In this document: one piece after another, positions 17,521 to 27,058 of the stretch
How the letters are laid out: the number at the start of each line of letters is the position of its first letter
How positions within the stretch are numbered: the stretch's first letter is position 1
Source of the DNA: Halomonas daqiaonensis
GTDB taxonomy: Bacteria; Pseudomonadota; Gammaproteobacteria; Pseudomonadales; Halomonadaceae
Assembly: GCF_900109725.1 (NCBI RefSeq)
Contig: NZ_FOBC01000007.1
Location: 147,311 to 203,874, forward strand
DNA length: 56,564 nt
Direction: 5' to 3'
The notes under the pieces: generated by a model
What the model was told of the DNA's origin: nothing
What the model saw: the letters and a program-made list of their open reading frames with translations, nothing else
Databases searched by the model: none
Program-made: the position numbers and the translations under genes

Positions 17521-19851
17521 ATGCAACTTGCCGTGCTGGGAGGCTTCGTGGTGGCGGGAATGGCCCCGCTGCTGCATCACTGGTTCGGTGCCCGGACGCC
17601 GCTGGTAATGGCCCTGCTGCCCGCCTCCCTGGCAGCCTGGTTGATCGGCCAGTGGTCAACGATTTCGTCAGGCGAGGTCCTGCTGCTGGAGTGGGCCTGG
17701 GTGCCGGGGCTCGATATCACCCTGACCTTCCTGATCGACGGTCTCGCCTGGCTGTTCGCCATGCTGATCTCGGTGATCGGCGCTCTGGTGCTGGTCTACT
17801 CGGGGGAGTACCTGCGCGGCCATCGCGACCTGCCGCGTTTCCTGGTAGTGATCATCGCCTTCATGATGTCGATGCTCGGCCTGGTGCTAGCCGACAACCT
17901 GGTCACGCTCTTCGTATTCTGGGAGCTGACCAGCATCACCTCCTACCTGCTGATCGGCTTCAACCACAGCGACCTTGCCGCCCGCAAGGCGGCCCTCCAG
18001 GGGTTGCTCGTCACCGCAGGGGGCGGTCTGGCGCTGCTCGCCGGCTTCGCCATGCTCGCGGTGGCCGGCGAGAGCTGGTCGCTGGCCGAGCTCACCCGTC
18101 GCGGCGAATTGCTGCGCGGGCATGACCTCTACACGCCGCTGCTGGTCTGCATCTTGATCGGTGCCTTCACCAAGTCGGCACAGTTCCCCTTCCATTTCTG
18201 GCTACCCAACGCCATGGCGGCCCCCACGCCGGTTTCGGCCTACCTGCATTCGGCGACCATGGTCAAGGCGGGTATCTACCTGCTGGCGAGGCTGCACCCG
18301 TCCCTGGGCGGAACCGAGACCTGGGTGGTCACCCTTTCGCTGGTGGGGGCGCTGACCATGGCTACCGGCGCCTTCCTGGCGATCCAGCACACCAATATCA
18401 AGAAGCTGCTGGCCTACTCCACGGTGATGGCACTGGGCACCTTGACCATGCTGCTCGGCATCGGCACCGAGGGGGCGCTCGTCGCCTTCGTGGTCTTCCT
18501 GCTGGGCCACTCTCTCTACAAGGGGGCGCTGTTCATGGTGGCCGGCATCCTCGACCACGAGACCGGCACCAAGGACGTCACCGCCATGGGGGGACTGCGT
18601 CGGGTGATGCCGCTCACCGCCGCTGTGGCTGGGCTCGCCGCCCTGTCGCTGGCCGGGCTGCCGCCCGTACTGGGCTTCGTGGGCAAGGAGCTGATGCTCG
18701 AGTCGGTGCTTGCGGCCGATGCCTGGCGCCCCCTGATCCTGCTGCTGGCCTTCACGGCGGCCTTCCTGACACTAGCCGTGGCGGTCATTGTCGTCCTGCG
18801 GCCCTTCTTCGTCACCCCGCGCGAGACCCCTAGGGCGCCCCATGAGGCGCCGCACGCCATGCTCATGGGGCCCGCCCTGCTGGCCGTGCTGTCGCTGCTG
18901 TTCGGTCTGGCTCCGGGACTGCTCGATTCCCTGGTGGGCGCCACCGTGGCCGGCATCGGCGCCCCTGGGGCCGAGGTGCATCTGGCGCTGTGGCATGGGG
19001 TCAACCTGCCTCTGCTGCTATCCCTGGCGAGCCTGCTGCTGGGCCTGCTTGCCTACCGACACTGGGATCGCCTGAGGGCAAGGCTGTCACGCCTCGAGCC
19101 ACTCATGGCCCGCGGCCCCGAGGCCGGTTACGAGGCGCTGATGGCCGGCCTAGTAGCTGTCGCCGGCGGGCAGACCCGCTTCCTGCAGAATGGACATATC
19201 CGCAACTACCTGGTGATGACACTGCTGGTGCTGATCGGCCTGGTCGGTCATGCGCTATTCTTCCGTCACACGCTCGAGCTCGACTTTGCCCTGACGATCT
19301 ACCTCCACGAGGCCGTGGTCGCCGGCCTGATGGTCGCCGGCGCCGTGGCGGCCTGTGTGATGCGCTCGCGCCTGGCGGCAGTGGCCGCGCTGGGCGTCAT
19401 GGGCTTCTCCATTGCCCTGACGTTCGTGCTTTTCAGCGCCCCGGACCTGGCGATCACTCAGCTGCTGGTGGAGACCCTGACGGTGATCCTGCTGGTGCTG
19501 GTGCTGTTCCGCCTGCCGCGTTTCGCCACCCTTTCTACCCCTCTCGAGCGTCTGCGCGACCTTGCGGTGGCGAGCCTCACCGGCGGCTTGATCACCCTGC
19601 TGATGCTCTCGGTGCTTTCCGGCGAGCGGTTGCCGCGCATCTCGGACTACATGATCGCCAATAGCCAGCCTCTGGGCCATGGCCACAACATCGTCAACGT
19701 CATCCTGGTTGACATCCGCGCGCTGGATACCTTGGGCGAGATTTTCGTGCTGGCTCTAGCGGCCATCGGAGTCTATGCCATGTTGCGCTTCCATGCCGAG
19801 GAATATGATGCCCGGCACCATGCACCGCCGCCGGAGAGCGATGATGGTTAA
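17521..19851 (+). CDS. mrpA: Mrp antiporter subunit A (operon 2)
   Basis: 776-residue NuoL-like subunit without a MrpB extension, starting [20 protein letters not shown]. The frame is open 270 bp further up, but that part lacks membrane character and contains the promoter; GGGGAGGG precedes ATG 17521. Key blocks are [59 protein letters not shown] and [20 protein letters not shown]. Its C-terminus is short and hydrophilic ([13 protein letters not shown]). It differs clearly from the mrpA at 14423, so the two operons are not a recent duplication. Confidence 0.94.
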   Translation: MQLAVLGGFVVAGMAPLLHHWFGARTPLVMALLPASLAAWLIGQWSTISSGEVLLLEWAWVPGLDITLTFLIDGLAWLFAMLISVIGALVLVYSGEYLRGHRDLPRFLVVIIAFMMSMLGLVLADNLVTLFVFWELTSITSYLLIGFNHSDLAARKAALQGLLVTAGGGLALLAGFAMLAVAGESWSLAELTRRGELLRGHDLYTPLLVCILIGAFTKSAQFPFHFWLPNAMAAPTPVSAYLHSATMVKAGIYLLARLHPSLGGTETWVVTLSLVGALTMATGAFLAIQHTNIKKLLAYSTVMALGTLTMLLGIGTEGALVAFVVFLLGHSLYKGALFMVAGILDHETGTKDVTAMGGLRRVMPLTAAVAGLAALSLAGLPPVLGFVGKELMLESVLAADAWRPLILLLAFTAAFLTLAVAVIVVLRPFFVTPRETPRAPHEAPHAMLMGPALLAVLSLLFGLAPGLLDSLVGATVAGIGAPGAEVHLALWHGVNLPLLLSLASLLLGLLAYRHWDRLRARLSRLEPLMARGPEAGYEALMAGLVAVAGGQTRFLQNGHIRNYLVMTLLVLIGLVGHALFFRHTLELDFALTIYLHEAVVAGLMVAGAVAACVMRSRLAAVAALGVMGFSIALTFVLFSAPDLAITQLLVETLTVILLVLVLFRLPRFATLSTPLERLRDLAVASLTGGLITLLMLSVLSGERLPRISDYMIANSQPLGHGHNIVNVILVDIRALDTLGEIFVLALAAIGVYAMLRFHAEEYDARHHAPPPESDDG

Positions 19852-20278
19852 ATCGGGCACGCTGATCCTCAATGCCGCGGCGCGACTGCTGCTGCCGCTG
19901 CAACTGCTCTTCTCGCTGTTCCTGTTGCTGCGCGGGCACGACGAGCCGGGGGGCGGCTTCATCGCCGGACTGGTGGCAGCGGGGGCCTTCACGCTCTACC
20001 TCTTCGCCTTCGGGCGTCCCGCCCTCAACGAGATGCTCAAGGTATCCCCTCGCGACCTGGTGGGCCTGGGACTGCTGCTCGGGGTGCTCTCGACCCTGCC
20101 GGCCTGGTGGGTCGGCGAGCCGTTCTTCACGGCTCAGTGGTGGACCATCCCGGTCATCGACTTCAAGGCCTCGACGCCGCTGATCTTCGACATCGGTGTC
20201 TATCTGGTGGTGGTGGGTTCGGTGCTTACCGCAATCACCGCCCTGGTCAAGACCGATCAGGAAGAAGACGAACACTGA
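19844..20278 (+). CDS. mrpB: Mrp antiporter subunit B (operon 2)
   Basis: 144-residue four-helix membrane protein with [20 protein letters not shown] and [20 protein letters not shown], the same motifs seen in the C-terminal part of the fused MrpA of operon 1. Two ATGs are adjacent (19841, 19844); GGAGAG favours 19844. It overlaps the end of mrpA by 8 bp. Confidence 0.92.
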   Translation: MVKSGTLILNAAARLLLPLQLLFSLFLLLRGHDEPGGGFIAGLVAAGAFTLYLFAFGRPALNEMLKVSPRDLVGLGLLLGVLSTLPAWWVGEPFFTAQWWTIPVIDFKASTPLIFDIGVYLVVVGSVLTAITALVKTDQEEDEH

Positions 20279-20287
20279 GGAGGCACC

Positions 20288-20635
20288 ATGGAACCCTTGA
20301 TGGCCATCACGATCGGCATTCTCTTTGCCGCCGCCATCTACATGATGTTGCGTCGATCAATCGTCAAGCTGGTGATCGGGCTGATGCTGCTCTCGAACGC
20401 CGCCAACCTGCTGATCTTTGCCACCGCCGGGATGGTGCGAGGGGCGCCGCCGTTGGTGCCCGAGGGGCTCAGCGCCCCCGAGGGCATGGTAGCCGACCCA
20501 CTACCCCAGGCGCTGGTGCTCACTGCCATCGTCATCGCCTTCGGGGTGCTGTCATTTGCCGTGGTGCTGGTGCGCCGCGCCTGGGAGATCGTGCGTGCCG
20601 ATGACCTGGATAAGATGAAGGATACCGACACGTGA
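20288..20635 (+). CDS. mrpC: Mrp antiporter subunit C (operon 2)
   Basis: 115-residue NuoK-like subunit starting [18 protein letters not shown], with the conserved [20 protein letters not shown] block. AGGAGG precedes the ATG and the stop overlaps the GTG start of mrpD. Confidence 0.94.
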   Translation: MEPLMAITIGILFAAAIYMMLRRSIVKLVIGLMLLSNAANLLIFATAGMVRGAPPLVPEGLSAPEGMVADPLPQALVLTAIVIAFGVLSFAVVLVRRAWEIVRADDLDKMKDTDT

Positions 20636-22149
20636 ATCCCCAGATCGCGCTGCCCATCCTCATTCCATTGCTGGCGGGGGCCGTGTCGCTGGTGTTCTGG
20701 CGCTCCCGGAGCATGCAGCGATTCATTGCCGTGGCCGGTACCGGCAGCCTGCTGCTGACCAGCCTATGGCTGCTGACCACGGTCAACCGTGACGGCATCC
20801 TGGTGATGCAGATGGGTGCCTGGCCGGCCCCCTTCGGCATCAGCCTGGTGGCCGATCTGCTGGGGGCGATCATGGTGGTGCTTACCGGCATCATCGGCTT
20901 CGCTGTGGCGCTCTTCTCGCTGGCCACGGTGGGGCGCGGCCATGAGGCCTACGGCTATTTTCCGCTGATGCACCTGCTGTTGGCCGGGGTCGCCGGAGCC
21001 TTCCTCACCGGCGACATCTTCAACCTCTACGTGTGGTTCGAGGTGATGCTGGTGGCGTCATTTGCGCTGCTGATACTGGGTAGCGAGAAGGCGCAGATGG
21101 AGGGAGCAATCAAGTACGTCACCCTCAACCTGGTCTCCTCGGTGACCTTTCTGGTCGCGGTGGGGTTGCTCTACGGCATGGTGGGCACGCTGAACATGGC
21201 CGACATTGCCCGTCGTCTGGCGACCTTGGAGGACGACGGCATGGTCGATGTCCTGGCGATGATGTTCATGGTGGCCTTCGGCATCAAGGCGGCGGCCTTC
21301 CCGCTGTTCTTCTGGCTGCCGGCTTCCTACCACACCCCCCCGGTGGCCGTTTCAGCGCTGTTTGCCGGTCTGCTGACCAAGGTCGGGGTCTATGCGCTGT
21401 TCCGGGTGTTCACGCTGATCTTCCACCAGAGCCCGGGCTATACCCACGAGATCCTGCTGTGGGGGGCGGGATTCACCATGCTCTCCGGGGTTCTAGGGGC
21501 GGCGGCGCAGTTCGAGTTTCGGCGCATCCTGTCGTTCCACATCGTCAGCCAGATCGGTTACATGATCTTGGGGCTGGCGCTGTTCACCCCTCTGGCGGTC
21601 ATCGGCGGGGTCTTCTACATCATGCATCACATCATCGTGAAGACGAACCTCTTCCTGGTCAGCGGCATCGTCCACCGGCTGCGCGGCACTTACCAGCTCA
21701 AGTCGTTGGGTGGCTTCTATCGAAGCCATCCCTGGCTGGCCGTGCTGTTTCTGATCCCGGCACTCTCTCTGGCCGGCATGCCGCCGCTCTCCGGTTTCTT
21801 CGCAAAGTTCATCGTGATCCGTGCAGGCATCGAGGCCGAGGCCTACGGGGTGACCTTCATCGCCTTGCTGGTGGGGCTGCTCACCCTCTACTCGATGGTC
21901 AAGATCTGGGCCGAAGTGTTCTGGAAGTCGACGCCTCCGGAGGGCGACGTCGACCCCTATCCCGCGGTCAATCCGCGCGAGATGTGGCTGATGTTGGTGC
22001 CGGTGGTCGGTCTGGCGTTGTGCACCCTGTTTATCGGTCTCAATGCCGAGCCCATCTACGCCCTGGCCGAGGCCTCGGCCGACCAGCTGCTGGCCCCCGA
22101 GCGCTATATTGAGGCCGTGCTCGGCGAGACGGGGGAGGTGATGCCATGA
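20632..22149 (+). CDS. mrpD: Mrp antiporter subunit D (operon 2)
   Basis: 505-residue NuoM/N-like ion-translocating subunit beginning at GTG 20632 in a GTGA overlap with mrpC. It carries [39 protein letters not shown] and [14 protein letters not shown]. It overlaps mrpE by ATGA. Confidence 0.94.
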   Translation: MNPQIALPILIPLLAGAVSLVFWRSRSMQRFIAVAGTGSLLLTSLWLLTTVNRDGILVMQMGAWPAPFGISLVADLLGAIMVVLTGIIGFAVALFSLATVGRGHEAYGYFPLMHLLLAGVAGAFLTGDIFNLYVWFEVMLVASFALLILGSEKAQMEGAIKYVTLNLVSSVTFLVAVGLLYGMVGTLNMADIARRLATLEDDGMVDVLAMMFMVAFGIKAAAFPLFFWLPASYHTPPVAVSALFAGLLTKVGVYALFRVFTLIFHQSPGYTHEILLWGAGFTMLSGVLGAAAQFEFRRILSFHIVSQIGYMILGLALFTPLAVIGGVFYIMHHIIVKTNLFLVSGIVHRLRGTYQLKSLGGFYRSHPWLAVLFLIPALSLAGMPPLSGFFAKFIVIRAGIEAEAYGVTFIALLVGLLTLYSMVKIWAEVFWKSTPPEGDVDPYPAVNPREMWLMLVPVVGLALCTLFIGLNAEPIYALAEASADQLLAPERYIEAVLGETGEVMP

Positions 22150-22619
22150 TGGGCGCTGCCTGGAACCTGCTGCTGGGTTTTGCCTGGATCGTGCTTACCG
22201 GCGACTTCAGCGGCCGCAACCTGCTCGCCGGGCTGCTCTTCGGCTATTTGGTTTTGGCGCTGATCCAGCCCCAGGTGCCGGCGCTGGCGGGGCATGCCCA
22301 GCGGCTGCCGCGGCTGATCCGCTTCGTCGGCTTCTTCCTAAAGGAGCTGGTGATGGCCAACCTCAAGGTCTCCTATGACATCGTTACTCCGCCCTGGTAC
22401 ATGAAGCCGGGGGTGATCGCCATGCCCCTCAAGGCCAGGACCGAGTTCGAGATCGCCTTCGTCGCCAACCTGATCTCGCTGACGCCTGGCACCCTGAGCC
22501 TGGATGTCTCCGACGACCGCCGTGTGCTCTACATTCATGCCATGTTCCTGGACGACGAACCGGCGCTCAGGCGGAGCCTGGCGGAACTGGAGCGCCGGGC
22601 GCTGGAGCTATTTCACTAG
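22146..22619 (+). CDS. mrpE: Mrp antiporter subunit E (operon 2)
   Basis: 157-residue membrane subunit with [18 protein letters not shown] and [20 protein letters not shown]. The last three codons and stop (…LFH, TAG) lie within the left terminal inverted repeat of the element at 22611-22784, so the present C-terminus may have been set by that insertion. In operon 1 mrpE overlaps mrpF, whereas here they are 177 bp apart. Confidence 0.92.
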   Translation: MMGAAWNLLLGFAWIVLTGDFSGRNLLAGLLFGYLVLALIQPQVPALAGHAQRLPRLIRFVGFFLKELVMANLKVSYDIVTPPWYMKPGVIAMPLKARTEFEIAFVANLISLTPGTLSLDVSDDRRVLYIHAMFLDDEPALRRSLAELERRALELFH

Positions 22620-22784
22620 GCTTAGACTTAAACGGCGGCGAGCGAAGGTCAGACAAGGCAAAAAACGTCGAAAAGACGTACTGGGCTCGCACACGAGTTT
22701 ACGGGGTGTAAATGAGTACTTTGAGTCGATTTTTAACGCCGCATGGTCGAGCGCAGCCAGTTTTCGGTCAAAGCCTAAGTGAAA
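22611..22784. repeat. MITE-like inverted-repeat element between mrpE and mrpF
   Basis: The ends are inverted repeats: TTTCACT-AGGCTTAGAC (22611-22627) against the reverse complement of 22767-22784, TTTCACT-T-AGGCTTTGAC, 17 bases matching with one mismatch and one extra base. The interior is AT-richer than the surroundings, has small hairpins (TTTAC/GTAAA near 22700) and no open frame of note. The left end overlaps the mrpE stop and the right end touches the mrpF Shine-Dalgarno sequence. Non-coding mobile (MITE) or intergenic palindromic element is the most likely identity. Confidence 0.65.
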
Positions 22785-22796
22785 GGAGGTGGCCAC

Positions 22797-23066
22797 GTGT
22801 CTAACGTCATCCTGCTCAGTCTGGCGGTGATGAGCCTGGCCCTGTGCCTGGTCTTCGTCCGCCTGTACCGTGGCCCCAGCCTGCCGGACCGGGTAGTGGC
22901 TCTGGAGCTCTTCTCGTCGATCCTCGTCGGCGTCATCGGGGTGATCGCTATCGCCACCGACGTGCCGAGCCTGCTGGACGTGGCCATCGTCATGGCGCTG
23001 ATGGCATTCATGGCCACCATCGGCTTCGCCCGCTTCCTGGAACGTGGGGGGCCCCGGGATGACTGA
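22797..23066 (+). CDS. mrpF: Mrp antiporter subunit F (operon 2)
   Basis: 89-residue three-helix subunit with the motif RLYRGPSLPDRVVALELFSS. The start is GTG 22797, chosen because AGGAGGT ends 7 bases upstream and because the N-terminus then matches MrpF; an earlier in-frame GTG at 22779 would precede the ribosome-binding site. It overlaps mrpG by 8 bp. Confidence 0.92.
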   Translation: MSNVILLSLAVMSLALCLVFVRLYRGPSLPDRVVALELFSSILVGVIGVIAIATDVPSLLDVAIVMALMAFMATIGFARFLERGGPRDD

Positions 23067-23466
23067 GTTCCTCAAGGGCGGTTTGATATTGGCCGGCTCC
23101 ATCTTCATGTTGGTGGCAGCGCTCGGGGTGCTGCGCCTGCCCGACCTGCTGACCCGGATGCACGCCACCACCAAGGCCGCGACCCTGGGCGCCACCCTGA
23201 TCATGCTGGCGGTAGCGCTGCATTTCGCCCAGGTGGCAGTGGTGGCGAGGGCCTTCGGCGTGATTCTCTTTATCATGATGACCGCGCCGGTGGCGGCCCA
23301 TGTGATCGGTCGTGCGGGCTATTTCGTCGGCTCTCGGCTGTGGAGCGGTACGCTGAAGGACGAACTCAAGCCCAACTACGACCCCTTGACCCACCAGCTC
23401 AAGAGCCACCGGGAGACCGAGGCCAACGCCGCCCGGCCCCAGTGCGACTCCGATGATGCCTCCTGA
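23059..23466 (+). CDS. mrpG: Mrp antiporter subunit G (operon 2)
   Basis: 135-residue subunit starting MTEFLKGGLILAGSIFMLVA, with GVLRLPDLLTRMHATTKAATLG and ILFIMMTAPVAAHVIGRAGY. The hydrophilic tail is about 40 residues and acidic. Last gene of operon 2, followed by a strong terminator. Confidence 0.93.
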   Translation: MTEFLKGGLILAGSIFMLVAALGVLRLPDLLTRMHATTKAATLGATLIMLAVALHFAQVAVVARAFGVILFIMMTAPVAAHVIGRAGYFVGSRLWSGTLKDELKPNYDPLTHQLKSHRETEANAARPQCDSDDAS

Positions 23467-23492
23467 TCCTCGTGTGACCCTTACATCTTCGT

Positions 23493-23518
23493 GAAGGCCG
23501 CCTGCGGGCGGCCTTCTT
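23493..23518 (+). terminator. Rho-independent terminator of mrp operon 2
   Basis: GAAGGCCGCC (23493-23502) and GGCGGCCTTC (23507-23516) form a perfect 10-bp stem around a TGCG loop, followed by TTCATT. Confidence 0.85.
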
Positions 23519-23546
23519 CATTACGCCTCCATGGTGACGGAGTATC

Positions 23547-23565
23547 ATGTACAGTAGCTGTACAT
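23547..23565. promoter_or_regulatory. TGTACA palindrome upstream of cryptochrome-DASH
   Basis: ATGTACAG-TAG-CTGTACAT is a perfect 8-3-8 inverted repeat, about 180 bp before the photolyase start and 44 bp before a small coupled frame. It shares the TGTACAG core with the site before the FeS photolyase (10186-10212), suggesting one regulator, possibly of the LitR/CarH light-sensing MerR type (inference). Confidence 0.55.
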
Positions 23566-23608
23566 AGAAATATTTCTGTCCATGATTATGTGTCATCAAG
23601 GGGGTGTC

Positions 23609-23746
23609 ATGGGTCGCATTCCGGCTCTGTACGGCCAAGACCTTGTTCGCCGGGGAGAGCCCTGGCGCCAGCGTGATGCAGGGGCCATTCGCCAGGGCCG
23701 TGTGCGCCGGCATCGCCCGGTGCCGGCTGCCAGGAGGCGGGCATGA
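23609..23746 (+). CDS. possible 45-residue ORF coupled to the photolyase
   Basis: Begins MGRIPALYGQDLVRRGE after AAGGGGGT and ends with a TGA overlapping the photolyase ATG (ATGA). The product is very arginine-rich toward its C-terminus and matches nothing I recognise. GC-rich DNA opens frames by chance, and another frame here is also open, so this may be only the photolyase leader. Confidence 0.3.
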   Translation: MGRIPALYGQDLVRRGEPWRQRDAGAIRQGRVRRHRPVPAARRRA

Positions 23747-25035
23747 GCACCGAAATCGCCTGGTTTCGCCACGACCTGCGCCTGGCCGACAATCCGCTGC
23801 TGGACTTTCAGACCCCACCCGAGCAGTTGATCTGCGTCTACGTGCTCGATATCCGCTGGCTGGAGTCGCCCCTGCCCGGACTGGCGGCACGGCGGATCGG
23901 CCCCGCACGCCTTCAGTTCCTCTGGCAGAGCCTGATCGAGCTGCGTGGCGAACTGCTCAAGCGTGGCAGCGACCTGCTGGTGCGTATCGATGATCCTGTG
24001 ACGGTGCTCGCTGACCTCGCCGAACGGAACGGAGCATCCCGGGTCCATGTTCGCCACGATGCCGGTTTTGACGAGGAAAGGGCGGTATCGGCACTCGTTG
24101 CCGAGCTCTCGCGGCATTGCGAGGTGGTGCAAACCGAGGGGGGCATGCTGTTCGATGCGGCGAGCCTGCCCATCGACGTGGCCGACGTGCCGCCGAGCTT
24201 TTCGGGCTTTCGGCGGCGAGCCGAGAAGTCCTGGCAGGTTCCCGAGAGTCGCCTCGCCCCCGTGACTCTGCCGCCTTGGCCACGAGACGCTGCCCGCGGG
24301 CTGCCACCACTTCGCGAGGTGAGTCCCGAGGCCGCCGGCTGGAAATCCGATCCGCGCGGCCAGTTCCGGTTTGCGGGAGGGGAGGCGGCCGGGCAGGCCC
24401 GGCTCGATCATTACCTGTGGGATACCGCGGCCTTGGCGCACTACAAGCAGACCCGTGATGGCTTGCTGGGTGCCGACTTCTCCACGCGGCTCTCGCCCTG
24501 GCTGGCCCAGGGGTGCCTCTCGGCGCGCCAGGTGCATGATGCGGTACGCGCTTGGGAGGCCAGGCACGGCGCCAACGACTCGACCTACTGGGTGATCTTC
24601 GAGCTCCTGTGGCGGGACTATTTCCACTGGGCGGCGCATCAGGAGGGGCGTACCCTGTTCGGGGTTCGTGAGCTCCCGTTACTCAGTGACGACGTTCGCG
24701 CCTGGTGCGAAGGCCGTACCGGGGTTCCCTTCGTGGATGCCGCCATGCAGGAACTGTCCGCTACCGGCTGGCTCTCCAACCGGGCGCGCCAGAATGCAGC
24801 GAGCTTTCTGGTGCGCAACCTTGCCGGGGACTGGCGCCTGGGCGCGGCCTGGTTCGAGCACTGCCTGATCGATTACGACATCGCCAGCAACTGGGGCAAC
24901 TGGCGCTACGTGGCAGGGGTGGGGCGTGATACCCGTCCGCGTGCCCTGGATGTGCACGCTCAGGCCGGATACTACGATCCCGACGGCGCCTATGCGGCCC
25001 AATGGTTGGCATCATCCACACCCTTTTTCCCGTAG
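23743..25035 (+). CDS. cryptochrome-DASH / class I photolyase family
   Basis: 430-residue blue-light flavoprotein. The N-terminal antenna-binding domain starts MSTEIAWFRHDLRLADNPLL. The FAD domain contains FSTRLSPWLAQGCLSARQVH, STYWVIFELLWRDYF, TGWLSNRARQNAASFLV and DYDIASNWGNWRYVAGVGRD. The WVIFELLWRDYF and AGVGRD blocks are of the DASH subtype rather than the GDPRxRxF form of class I CPD photolyases. DASH proteins bind FAD and methenyltetrahydrofolate and repair CPDs mainly in single-stranded DNA. Start ATG 23743 has AGGAGGCGGGC upstream. Confidence 0.9.
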   Translation: MSTEIAWFRHDLRLADNPLLDFQTPPEQLICVYVLDIRWLESPLPGLAARRIGPARLQFLWQSLIELRGELLKRGSDLLVRIDDPVTVLADLAERNGASRVHVRHDAGFDEERAVSALVAELSRHCEVVQTEGGMLFDAASLPIDVADVPPSFSGFRRRAEKSWQVPESRLAPVTLPPWPRDAARGLPPLREVSPEAAGWKSDPRGQFRFAGGEAAGQARLDHYLWDTAALAHYKQTRDGLLGADFSTRLSPWLAQGCLSARQVHDAVRAWEARHGANDSTYWVIFELLWRDYFHWAAHQEGRTLFGVRELPLLSDDVRAWCEGRTGVPFVDAAMQELSATGWLSNRARQNAASFLVRNLAGDWRLGAAWFEHCLIDYDIASNWGNWRYVAGVGRDTRPRALDVHAQAGYYDPDGAYAAQWLASSTPFFP

Positions 25036-25040
25036 GTCCC

Positions 25041-25196
25041 ATGAGACGAGCATCGATTCCCCCGTTGCCGCTGTGGCTCGGCCTGCCAGGTGTTGTGGAT
25101 ATGGTGTTTCTGAGAAAGTTGAACGGGCTGGCCTGGTGGCCGGTTCTGGGCGATGATCGGGCGGACCATGGAAATGTCCTGCAGGAGCGACGATGA
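25041..25196 (+). CDS. possible 51-residue ORF between DASH photolyase and mltB
   Basis: Starts 5 bp after the photolyase stop and ends in TGA overlapping the mltB ATG. The sequence (MRRASIPPLPLWLGLPGVVD…) is hydrophobic and unfamiliar, and the ribosome-binding site is poor. It fills the whole gap with gene-like junctions, but I cannot show it is real. Confidence 0.25.
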   Translation: MRRASIPPLPLWLGLPGVVDMVFLRKLNGLAWWPVLGDDRADHGNVLQERR

Positions 25197-26479
25197 GACG
25201 GATGCTGACCACCCCTCTGCTGCTGGCTCTGCTGGCCGGTTGCCAGGCCGCGCCCTCTAGTGAGGCCAACGAAGCTGGGGCGCAGACACGCCCTGCGACG
25301 ATGGACGCTGTGGCTGAGGCTGAGACTAAGGCCGAGCACGAGGCTACCGAGCCCACGGCTCCGACAGACTTCGCGAGCTGGCTGGCCCGTTTCCGGCGTG
25401 AGGCGCGAGCGGCGGGCATCGGCGAGGCGACCCTGGCGCGGGCCCTGGATGGCCTGCGCTATCGTCCACGGGTGATTGAGCTCGACCGCTCCCAGCCCGA
25501 GTTCGTGCGACCCATCTGGCAATACCTCGATAGTGCCGTGTCGCCGACCCGGGTGACTACTGGGCGGGAGCGCCTAGATGCGCATCGTGCCACGGCCCGG
25601 GAGATGGAACGGCGCTACGGGGTGCCCGCCGAGGTGATCGTTGCCATCTGGGGCATCGAGAGCAACTACGGCGGTAACTTCGGCAACTTCTCGACCCTCG
25701 AAGCCCTTGCTACCCTGGCCTACGATGGCCGCCGACGTGACTTCGCCCGCGGCGAGCTGCTTGCGGCGCTGCGGATCCTGGACGCGGGTGATATCTCCCC
25801 CGAGCGCATGCAAGGCTCTTGGGCCGGTGCCATGGGACATACCCAGTTCATTCCCTCTAGCTTCGAAGCCTATGCCGTGGATGGCGATGGCGACGGGCGG
25901 CGTGATATCTGGGGCAGCATCCCGGACGTGATGGCCTCCACTGCCAACTACCTCGACCGGGCCGGCTGGCATGCGGGAGAGCCCTGGGGGGTTGAGGTTC
26001 GCCTTCCCGATGGCTTCGACTACGCCGACACCGAGCTCTCCACTCGTCGCCCCAGCCACGAGTGGGCCGAACGCGGTGTGCGCACCCTGGATGGGGAGTC
26101 GTTGCCCGACTTCGCGGCGGCGTCGGTGATCGTGCCCGGCGGCGCGGCGGGCCCTGCCTTCCTTGTGGGCCCCAACTTCCGCGCCATCCTGCGCTACAAC
26201 AACGCTACCAGCTACGCCCTGGCAGTGGGCACCCTGGCTGATGAGATTGCCGGCCGGGAAGGCGTGGTGCAGAGCTGGCCCCGGGCGGAGCAGCCATTGA
26301 GCCGAAGTCAGGTGCGCGAAATGCAGCGCCTGCTCAATCAACGTGGCTTCGAAGTGGGCGCGCCGGACGGCATCATGGGCCCCAATACCCGTCGGGGCCT
26401 GCGCGAATTCCAGGCCGCCATCGGCACCACACCGGATGGCTTCGCCACCCTCAACCTGCTAGAGCGCCTGAAGCGCTGA
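25193..26479 (+). CDS. mltB: lytic murein transglycosylase, MltB family, with PG-binding domain
   Basis: Outer-membrane lipoprotein that cleaves peptidoglycan with 1,6-anhydro ring formation. The signal peptide MRRMLTTPLLLALLAGC has a lipobox with Cys17. An acidic linker of about 45 residues follows, then the SLT_2 domain with the catalytic glutamate in IWGIESNYGGNFGNF and the conserved MQGSWAGAMGHTQFIPSSF. Residues from about 365 form a PG_binding_1 domain (VREMQRLLNQRGFEVGAPDG, LREFQAAIG). 428 residues. Confidence 0.92.
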   Translation: MRRMLTTPLLLALLAGCQAAPSSEANEAGAQTRPATMDAVAEAETKAEHEATEPTAPTDFASWLARFRREARAAGIGEATLARALDGLRYRPRVIELDRSQPEFVRPIWQYLDSAVSPTRVTTGRERLDAHRATAREMERRYGVPAEVIVAIWGIESNYGGNFGNFSTLEALATLAYDGRRRDFARGELLAALRILDAGDISPERMQGSWAGAMGHTQFIPSSFEAYAVDGDGDGRRDIWGSIPDVMASTANYLDRAGWHAGEPWGVEVRLPDGFDYADTELSTRRPSHEWAERGVRTLDGESLPDFAAASVIVPGGAAGPAFLVGPNFRAILRYNNATSYALAVGTLADEIAGREGVVQSWPRAEQPLSRSQVREMQRLLNQRGFEVGAPDGIMGPNTRRGLREFQAAIGTTPDGFATLNLLERLKR

Positions 26480-26500
26480 GCCCCTGACCCGGAGGAGACG

Positions 26501-27052
26501 ATGACCCTGAGACGTTACGGTATGCCACTTCTGGCCGCCTTGTTGCTGAACACCGCGTCTCCGACCATGGCCGGAGACAAGGACAAGGTGTTCGGCTGGG
26601 TGGAGAAGGCGACCCTGCAGCCTTGGGGCGTCGAGGTAAAGGCCAAGCTCGACAGCGGTGCGCTGACGTCGTCACTGGACGCTCGTGATATCGAGGTCTT
26701 CGACAAGGAGGATGAGGAGTGGGTCCGCTTTCGCCTCAGGCTCGAGGACCAGGCCAGCGATGATACCTTCACCGAGCGCATGGAGCTGCCGCTCTATCGG
26801 GACCTTCGAGTGCGCGGCGCGGGCGGGACCGATGAGCGGCCGGTGGTGCTGATGAATATCTGCCTGGGAGATACCGTCTACGAGGAACAGTTCGGGCTGC
26901 GCGACCGCGAGGAGATGAACTACCCGCTACTGCTCGGGCGCCGCTCCATCGGCCACCTGGGCCTGCTCGATGTGCGCGAGACCTTCCTCAACGAGCCCGA
27001 CTGTGACGACGACGCCCCCTTCGTTGCTCACGACCCGGAGGAGAACGCCTAG
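26501..27052 (+). CDS. retropepsin-like aspartic protease family ('ATP-dependent zinc protease')
   Basis: 183 residues with a cleavable signal peptide (PLLAALLLNTASPTMA) and one retropepsin-like domain: GWVEKATLQPWGVEVKAKLD followed by the active-site-like DSGALTSSLDA, and the closing LLLGRRSIGHLG. The family (PF05618) was named from a supposed zinc protease but resembles aspartic proteases and is often linked to RimK. Here no rimK is adjacent; it follows mltB by 21 bp with GGAGGAG before the start, so a periplasmic role is plausible. Confidence 0.82.
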   Translation: MTLRRYGMPLLAALLLNTASPTMAGDKDKVFGWVEKATLQPWGVEVKAKLDSGALTSSLDARDIEVFDKEDEEWVRFRLRLEDQASDDTFTERMELPLYRDLRVRGAGGTDERPVVLMNICLGDTVYEEQFGLRDREEMNYPLLLGRRSIGHLGLLDVRETFLNEPDCDDDAPFVAHDPEENA

Positions 27053-27058
27053 CCCGGG

